Assembly: GCF_963548695.1 (NCBI RefSeq)
Contig: NZ_CAUUWA010000043.1
Span: 1 to 19,440, forward strand
DNA: 19,440 nucleotides
Origin: an uncultured Fretibacterium sp.
GTDB lineage: Bacteria > Synergistota > Synergistia > Synergistales > Aminobacteriaceae
Direction: 5' to 3'
Part shown: positions 1-4,789 of the stretch, piece after piece
Layout of the letters: every line of letters starts with the position of its first letter
Position numbering within the stretch: position 1 is the first letter of the stretch
Notes under the pieces: model-generated
The model's input: only the letters and a program-made list of their open reading frames with translations
What the model was told of the DNA's origin: nothing
Database searches by the model: none
Position numbers and translations under genes: made by a program

Positions 1-54
1 AACAGGCAAGCTGGGGTACCACCGGGGTGCTTCATGGATTAAATCAGCGTTTCC
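1..54. repeat. Right-end copy of a dispersed IS/MITE-like repeat (cut by window edge)
   Basis: These 54 bases match 2645-2698 with a single mismatch (G at 5, A at 2649). In the second copy the shared sequence is the right end of an element with terminal inverted repeats. Homology here stops at the run ...GCGTTTCC and is followed by unrelated sequence (TTAGGG...), as expected at an insertion boundary. The rest of this copy lies outside the window, so it could be a full insertion sequence or another short element. Confidence 0.75.
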
Positions 55-497
55 TTAGGGAGAGGACTGGGATGTCGTCGAGGTCTACGAGTCCGTCGTC
101 CGGATTGAGGGGCGTTTGAGCCCATCCCGGAGATGACCTACCAAACCAAATCCCGCGGGGGCAGGGACCCTGCAGACCTGAGGATTACGAGGCCCACCTC
201 GCAAACAGGCGCCCTGTACGCAAGGCTGGAGAACTTCTTGAAGGGAGAATTGGCCCGCTCCTTGGGGCTGATGGTCACATTTGACTTTGACCTCCCGGTA
301 AAGGGTGGGAAAAGTCGGATGGAACGCATGATTCCATCACGATATTCAACGGTGAGGAGCCTTTGCATCGACGGTGAACATGCCTCCAAGACGCTCTGTT
401 GGCGGGAAGGGCGCCGGATTCGGCGCCCTCGAGCCCCATGACGTTGATGAGAATACTGGTCTGAGCGCCATTCTTTGAGCTCGAGACGACGCAGGAC
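55..497 (+). other. Unassigned region; possible decayed plus-strand gene
   Basis: No recognisable gene. The longest plus-strand frame runs 133-441 (102 codons, ATG start), has no convincing Shine-Dalgarno sequence and resembles no family I know. A different frame at 65-133 looks equally codon-like, so a frameshifted remnant is possible. A perfect 8-bp hairpin (409-416 with 421-428, loop GATT) lies at the end of that frame but has no T-run after it. A strong plus-strand terminator follows at 498, which suggests that a transcribed plus-strand unit once ended here. The left side is bounded by the repeat end at 54, so the gene may have been cut by insertion of that element. Confidence 0.25.
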
Positions 498-528
498 AAC
501 GCCCGAGGGGGCCCCCCTCGGGCGTTTT
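498..528 (+). terminator. Rho-independent terminator, possibly bidirectional
   Basis: A 13-bp perfect stem (498-510 pairs with 514-526) closes a 3-base loop and is followed by TTTT. The T-run is good on the plus strand. On the minus strand the hairpin is followed by GTTGTCC, a weaker tract, but it lies about 75 bases past the hcp stop and is the only candidate terminator for hcp. No intact plus-strand gene precedes it. Confidence 0.8.
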
Positions 529-600
529 ATATCGGGAGTTTGGAGTTGCCCCTTACACGGACCGGGACGTTGAGTCGGAGTGTGGAGGCTGAGCTTACCC

Positions 601-2244
601 TTACCCGAGGATGGCCTTGAGGTCGGCCTCGGGGGTCGTGATGGGTTGGATGTTGAAGGTCTTCTGGAGGAACTCCAGAACGGGCGGCTTGACGAACGCG
701 GGCAGCGAGGGCCCCAGTCGTATGTTTTTGATGCCCAGCGAGAGCAGGGAGAGCAGGATGCAGACGGCCTTCTGCTCGTACCAGGAGAGCACCAGGGAGA
801 GGGGCAGGCCGTTGACGTCGGTTCCGAAGGCCTCGGCTAGCGCCGAGGCGATCTTGAGCGCCGACGCGGCGTCGTTGCACTGCCCGACGTCCAACAGGCG
901 CGGCAGGCCGTCGATGTCCCCAAAGTCCAGCTTGTTGAAGCGGAACTTGCCGCAGGCCAGGGTGAGGATCACGGTGTCCTTCGGGGCCTGAGACGTGAAG
1001 TCCGTGTAGTAGTTGCGGCCGCTCTTGGCTCCGTCGCAGCCGCCGACCAGAAAAAAGTGACGGATCTTTCCGGCCTTGACCAGCTCCACGACCTTTCCGG
1101 CGGCGTTCAGCACGGTGTTGTGGCCGAAGCCCACCAGAATCCGCTTGTCGTCGCCGTCCTCCTCGAAGCCCGGCGCGGCCAGGGCGGCCTCGATAACGGG
1201 CGTGAAATCCTTCTTTTCGTCGATGTGCCGGACTCCGGGGAAGGCCACAAGGCCCGTGGTGAAGATGCGGTCCGTGTAGTTCGTGGGCCTCTGGATGCAG
1301 TTGGTGGTCATCAGGATGGCGCCGGGGAAGGCCGCGAACTCCTTCTGCTGATCCTGCCAGGCCCCACCGTAGTTTCCGGCCAGGTGCGGATACTTCTTGA
1401 GGCGCGGATAGCCGTGACAGGGCAGCATCTCGCCGTGGGTATAGATGTTGATGCCCTTGCCCTCCGTCTGCTGGAGCAGCAGGTTCAGGTCGCGCAGGTC
1501 GTGTCCCGATACCAGGATTGCCCTGCCCTTCAGTGGATGGATGCGGACCGGCGTCGGCTCCGGGTGTCCGTAGACCTCGGTGTTTGCCCTGTCCAGGAGG
1601 TTCATGACCTCGACGTTCCACTTGCCGGCGTCCATAGCATGGGCCGTCAGCTCCTCGACGGTCATGACCTCGCGGCTCAGAGCGTCCAGCTTCTCGTGGA
1701 AGAATCCGTATATGCGCTCGTCCTCATACCCCAGGACGAAGGCGTGGTGTGTGTACGCCGCGCTGCCCTTCAGTCCGAGCAGGATCAGGTCGTAAAGGCC
1801 CTGGACGACGTCACCGCGTTTCTCGGCCCAGCTCCGAGGCGTGTACTGCCCGCCCGCTATCGCCATATCGGCCATGCTCTCGGGGAGCGGGTCCGCAGCA
1901 GGGCCGGAGAGGGGCTCGGCGGTCCTGCCCGCACGGGCGCAGGCATTCTCGTAGAGCTTCCTGGCCTTGCTCCGGACGACCCCTGCCTGGGCGATCATCT
2001 CGGCCATGCGGATGTTGTCGAAGTTGACGTTGGTCACCGTCGTGAAAAGCGCCTCGACCACGAAGCGGTCGATCTCCCCGTCGACCGCCCCGAGTCCGCG
2101 CGCACGGTGCGCGTACATCGCAATTCCCTTTGCTGCGTGGATCAAAAGGTCCTGAAGGTCCGAAACCTCCGCGGACTTGCCGCACACCCCCATCACGGTG
2201 CAGCCTGTCCCCTTGGCAGTCTGCTCACACTGGTAACAGAACAT
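601..2244 (-). CDS. hcp: Hydroxylamine reductase / hybrid cluster protein (Hcp)
   Basis: A 547-residue cytoplasmic iron-sulfur protein of the hybrid-cluster (prismane) family. Members reduce hydroxylamine in vitro and are linked to nitric oxide detoxification and S-nitrosylation in anaerobes. The N-terminal cubane ligands are C3, C6, C15 and C21 (Cx2Cx8Cx5C), the spacing of class I proteins such as that of Desulfovibrio. All hybrid-cluster ligands expected from the family can be placed: H248, E272, C316, C403 (the persulfide position, in GGCDG), C431, C456, E490 and K492 (in WYEQKA). The length is normal for class I. The ATG start is supported by GAGGGGG at 2252-2258, seven bases upstream. 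The gene stands alone with its own promoter and operator; no reductase partner (Hcr) or regulator gene is next to it. Confidence 0.97.
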   Translation of the reverse strand: MFCYQCEQTAKGTGCTVMGVCGKSAEVSDLQDLLIHAAKGIAMYAHRARGLGAVDGEIDRFVVEALFTTVTNVNFDNIRMAEMIAQAGVVRSKARKLYENACARAGRTAEPLSGPAADPLPESMADMAIAGGQYTPRSWAEKRGDVVQGLYDLILLGLKGSAAYTHHAFVLGYEDERIYGFFHEKLDALSREVMTVEELTAHAMDAGKWNVEVMNLLDRANTEVYGHPEPTPVRIHPLKGRAILVSGHDLRDLNLLLQQTEGKGINIYTHGEMLPCHGYPRLKKYPHLAGNYGGAWQDQQKEFAAFPGAILMTTNCIQRPTNYTDRIFTTGLVAFPGVRHIDEKKDFTPVIEAALAAPGFEEDGDDKRILVGFGHNTVLNAAGKVVELVKAGKIRHFFLVGGCDGAKSGRNYYTDFTSQAPKDTVILTLACGKFRFNKLDFGDIDGLPRLLDVGQCNDAASALKIASALAEAFGTDVNGLPLSLVLSWYEQKAVCILLSLLSLGIKNIRLGPSLPAFVKPPVLEFLQKTFNIQPITTPEADLKAILG

Positions 2245-2286
2245 CGCGATTCCCCCTCGTTTTTGTCAAAGTCAACAGGTCTTTAG

Positions 2287-2310
2287 AAGTAAATAGGAAC
2301 CTGTTTACTT
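2287..2310. promoter_or_regulatory. 24-bp palindromic operator over the hcp transcription start
   Basis: The two half-sites are AAGTAAAnAGG and CCTnTTTACTT around a 2-base centre. Twenty of 24 positions obey dyad symmetry. The site begins 2 bases after the -10 box of hcp and covers the expected transcription start (about 2306), a position typical of a repressor site. It does not look like an FNR site (TTGAT-N4-ATCAA). I cannot assign the regulator. A separate direct repeat of GTCAA lies between it and the ribosome binding site (2266-2275). Confidence 0.6.
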
Positions 2311-2312
2311 AA

Positions 2313-2340
2313 ATTATACGCTTATTTTTTTCGCCGTCAA
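2313..2340 (-). promoter_or_regulatory. Sigma-70-type promoter of hcp
   Basis: On the minus strand TTGACG (2340-2335), a 16-base spacer and a perfect TATAAT (2318-2313) precede hcp. The region is AT-rich compared with its surroundings. Transcription should start near 2306, giving a leader of about 60 bases. Confidence 0.75.
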
Positions 2341-2464
2341 ATGAAATATCTCCGTATCGGTGTTCATGGAGCGGGAGCATGGCATCTTGCGGTGCAGGCT
2401 GTGTTTTAAAGATGGGGGCCGCTGAATCGTCAGGTCAAGCGCAACAGGTAGATTGAAAGAACAA
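2341..2464. other. Intergenic spacer between the hcp promoter and the MITE-like element
   Basis: No gene of convincing length. A 22-codon open frame at 2341-2409 on the plus strand has no ribosome binding site, but its sequence resembles the start of an NAD-binding Rossmann fold (RIGVHGAGAW). Together with the element at 2465-2699 this accounts for the gene-free stretch between hcp and the DUF4130 gene. Confidence 0.4.
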
Positions 2465-2699
2465 GGGAAGCGCTGATTAAAACAAAAATGCATATTTTTT
2501 CAAACATATTTTTCAAAGGGGAATATGCAAAACATCTGTAGGCAAAAATCTTCCGCGCTTCCCTAAAAATTAACATGGGGGCTTCGCCCCCAACCCCCCA
2601 CGCCGCTATCCCGATAGCGGCGGCCCCTGCAAGTTCTGCCCATCAACAAGCAAGCTGGGGTACCACCGGGGTGCTTCATGGATTAAATCAGCGTTTCCC
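2465..2699. mobile_element. MITE-like element with terminal inverted repeats (235 bp)
   Basis: The ends form an imperfect inverted repeat, GGGAARCGCTGATTWA (left 2465-2480, right complement ending at 2699). There is no transposase frame inside. The left third is very AT-rich and holds a tandem pair of about 13 bp (2491-2504 and 2505-2517, CATATTTTTTCAAA-like) plus an 8-bp inverted repeat (TGCATATT 2489-2496, AATATGCA 2522-2529). The right part is GC-rich with two hairpins: GGGGGC/GCCCCC (2577-2582, 2586-2591) and a 10-bp stem (2601-2610 with 2613-2622). A further copy of the end motif, GCGCTTCCC, sits inside at 2555-2563. The last 54 bases recur at the window start. A target duplication is not clear; at most AA flanks both ends. 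Most likely a non-autonomous derivative of an insertion sequence. Confidence 0.6.
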
Positions 2700-2737
2700 A
2701 AGATTGAAGGAATAGATTGAAAAAGTTGGAAAAGGCC

Positions 2738-3496
2738 TCATTGGGGCCGTGTTTGAGGCTCCGCCCCCGGCTTTTCGATGAGGTATGTCCAGGTCTTCCG
2801 GGGCAGGAATTTCGACTGGCGCTTTGCGGATATCCGTTCCCCCACCGCGGTGCTGCGGAAAAACTCCTGCCAAAGCGCCTGGCAGACCTCCTCCTCACGG
2901 GTGATCTTCAGATGGGCCGGGAGCGCCGCGTCCGTCAGAAACCAGCGTCCCGCCTCGTGCAGGGCGGCCCGACCCCTGCCGGTGTCGTGGAGCACCCAGC
3001 GGGCGGGCAGCCTCCTGCGGAAGTGCCCGGCGAGGAGGGGCAGCACGTCGCAGTCCGGCGCGAAGGGGGCGTAATAGATCCCGCCCACGTCCCGAAAACG
3101 GGTGAGCCCCATCCAGCGGTGAAGCTCCCGGAACGAGCGTCTCGCGGCATGGAGGACGGTCCCCATGCACGGGTCCGCCAAGTCCGCTGCGGCCCCGACC
3201 CCCTCCTTCCAAAGACGAAAGAAACAGCGCCACACCGCGAGGTCGATCCCCTCCTGCTCCGACATCAGGGCGAGACAGGCTTCGGACAGCCATCGGCGGC
3301 CCAGGCGATTCTCCAACACTGCGGCGGTCGCCTCCGCCAGGGATGGGTCGCTCCTCACCTCCGTGCTCTCCAGCAGCACGCCGCTCGCCCCATTCGGGGA
3401 AGAACGCAGAATATCGTCGGGGAGGATACCGTCCCGGGCCGTCCTGTGCACGAGTGTCATCATCCCGTTCCAGGTCCCATCGTAGACGTAGATCAT
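2738..3496 (-). CDS. DUF4130 family putative DNA metabolism protein (TIGR03915-like)
   Basis: A 252-residue soluble protein starting MIYVYDGTW. The start and the C-terminal block (LWQEFFRSTAVGERISAKRQ followed by FLPRKTW, residues 209-236) match the family found beside radical SAM proteins of the TIGR03916 type and proposed to act in DNA repair or base metabolism; no reaction is established. In many genomes a uracil-DNA glycosylase domain is fused or adjacent, but this version ends just after the DUF4130 core and no glycosylase is in the window. The open frame continues upstream of the real start as a shadow of the radical SAM gene. The ATG at 3496 overlaps the TGA of that gene (ATGA), so the two are translationally coupled. 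A weak hairpin (GGCC/GGCC followed by TTTT) overlaps the stop codon. The last residues (after EKPG) lie on a GGCTCCGCCCCC stretch resembling the dispersed GC-rich repeat. Confidence 0.85.
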   Translation of the reverse strand: MIYVYDGTWNGMMTLVHRTARDGILPDDILRSSPNGASGVLLESTEVRSDPSLAEATAAVLENRLGRRWLSEACLALMSEQEGIDLAVWRCFFRLWKEGVGAAADLADPCMGTVLHAARRSFRELHRWMGLTRFRDVGGIYYAPFAPDCDVLPLLAGHFRRRLPARWVLHDTGRGRAALHEAGRWFLTDAALPAHLKITREEEVCQALWQEFFRSTAVGERISAKRQSKFLPRKTWTYLIEKPGAEPQTRPQ

Positions 3497-4776
3497 CGTC
3501 CCTCCTGCTGGAACTCCTGCGGGGAGGGAATGGCTTCCGGGAACGGCAGCCGGAGCTGGGGGGAGAAACGGCCTCCCTCCAGGATCGTCCGCAGTCCCTC
3601 CAGGGACGAGACGTATCCCGGTGCGGCCGGCCTCTCTTCGAACCGCAGAAAGTGCTGGGCCCGCTTCATCGTGACGCCCAGACGCCTGAGGTTGTCCCGG
3701 TCGAGCCGCCTCGCGCGCCGCGCCGTCAGGATGCGCCTGGCGGAGGTCACCCCGATGCCGGGGACCCGCAGGAGCGTCTCGTACTCCGCCCGGTTGGGGT
3801 CCACGGGAAAAAGTTCCATGTGGCGCAGGGCCCAGGCGCTCTTGGGGTCCAGCCGTTCCTCGAGGTTCGGGTGGGCCTCGTCCACGATCTCGTCCGCGCG
3901 GAATCCGTAAAAACGCAGGAGCCAGTCCGCCTGATAGAGACGATGTTCGCGTAGCAGGGGAGGCGCGGCGTTCAGGGCCGGCAGGGTGGGGTTGTCGTTG
4001 ACGGGGACGTAGGCGGAGTAATAGACGCGTTTCAGCCCCATGCGGCCGTAAAGCCCCTCCGAGAGGCGTAGAAGGGTCAGGTCGGGCTCGGGGGTGGCTC
4101 CGACGATCATCTGGGTGCTCTGCCCGGCCGGGGCGAAGGAGGGAGCCCTCTTCGCCGGACGGCGTTCCGAGGTTCGCTCCTCGATCCTTCCGCTGATGTA
4201 CTTCATGGGGGTAAAGATGGACCTGGCGCTCTTCTGGGGAGCCCAAAGCCCCAGGCTGCGCTCCGTGGGGAGCTCGACGTTGACGCTCACGCGGTCGGCC
4301 AGGCGTCCCAGAACCTCGACCAGCTCATGGGAGGCCCCGGGGATGACCTTGGCATGGACGTAGCCGCCGAAGCCGAACTCGCGCCGCAGCAGCGCGACCG
4401 TTCGGACGAGATCGAGCATGGTGTCGTCGGGGCTGCGCCGCACCGCGGAACTGAGGAAGAGCCCCTCGATGTAGTTGCGCCTGTAGAAGGCGGCCGTGAT
4501 CTCCGCGACCTCCCGCGGCGTGAAGGAGGCGCGCGGCACGTCGTTGCTGCGGCGGTTGATGCAGTAGGCGCAGTCGTAGATGCAGTCGTTGGTGAGCAGC
4601 AGCTTCAGCAGGGATATGCAGCGCCCGTCGTCGGACCACGTGTGGCAGACGCCCGCAGGGCAGGCATGGCCCAGCCTGCCCCTTCCGCCGCGGTTCGACC
4701 CGCTGGATGCGCAGGAGACGTCGTATTTCGCTCCCTCCGTCAGGATGCTCAGGCGGCTCTGCAGGTCATGCCCCAT
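3493..4776 (-). CDS. Radical SAM protein with helix-hairpin-helix, putative DNA modification/repair (TIGR03916-like)
   Basis: A 427-residue radical SAM enzyme. The SAM-binding [4Fe-4S] motif is Cx3Cx2C at C65, C69 and C72 (DCIYDCAYC). Further cysteines precede it (C22, C39, C44, C53; HACPAGVC at 37-44), as in this family. A helix-hairpin-helix (LLRVPGIGVTSARRIL, residues 336-351) near the C-terminus points to DNA binding. The N-terminal block KYDVSCASSGSNR is typical of the family, so the ATG at 4776 is the sensible start although no strong Shine-Dalgarno is seen; it lies 13 bases after the stop of the upstream flavoprotein gene. The 3' end overlaps the DUF4130 gene by 4 bases, the usual partner. 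The substrate is unknown; a role in processing damaged or modified DNA is an inference from the HhH and the partner. Confidence 0.88.
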   Translation of the reverse strand: MGHDLQSRLSILTEGAKYDVSCASSGSNRGGRGRLGHACPAGVCHTWSDDGRCISLLKLLLTNDCIYDCAYCINRRSNDVPRASFTPREVAEITAAFYRRNYIEGLFLSSAVRRSPDDTMLDLVRTVALLRREFGFGGYVHAKVIPGASHELVEVLGRLADRVSVNVELPTERSLGLWAPQKSARSIFTPMKYISGRIEERTSERRPAKRAPSFAPAGQSTQMIVGATPEPDLTLLRLSEGLYGRMGLKRVYYSAYVPVNDNPTLPALNAAPPLLREHRLYQADWLLRFYGFRADEIVDEAHPNLEERLDPKSAWALRHMELFPVDPNRAEYETLLRVPGIGVTSARRILTARRARRLDRDNLRRLGVTMKRAQHFLRFEERPAAPGYVSSLEGLRTILEGGRFSPQLRLPFPEAIPSPQEFQQEGR

Positions 4777-4789
4777 CGCGGATGCGCGT

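Noticed and set aside
409..428. Rho-independent terminator at the 8-bp hairpin
   Set aside because: The stem is perfect but the following bases (TCGAGCCCC) lack a T-run; the real terminator is at 498.
1057..2286. 409-codon plus-strand frame opposite hcp
   Set aside because: The minus-strand Hcp has all cluster ligands; the plus frame has no domain and runs through the hcp ribosome binding site.
3497..4246. N-terminal extension of the DUF4130 frame to 502 residues
   Set aside because: The added part overlaps the radical SAM gene in another frame, is Arg/Pro-rich, and the family start MIYVYDGTW begins exactly at the ATGA overlap.
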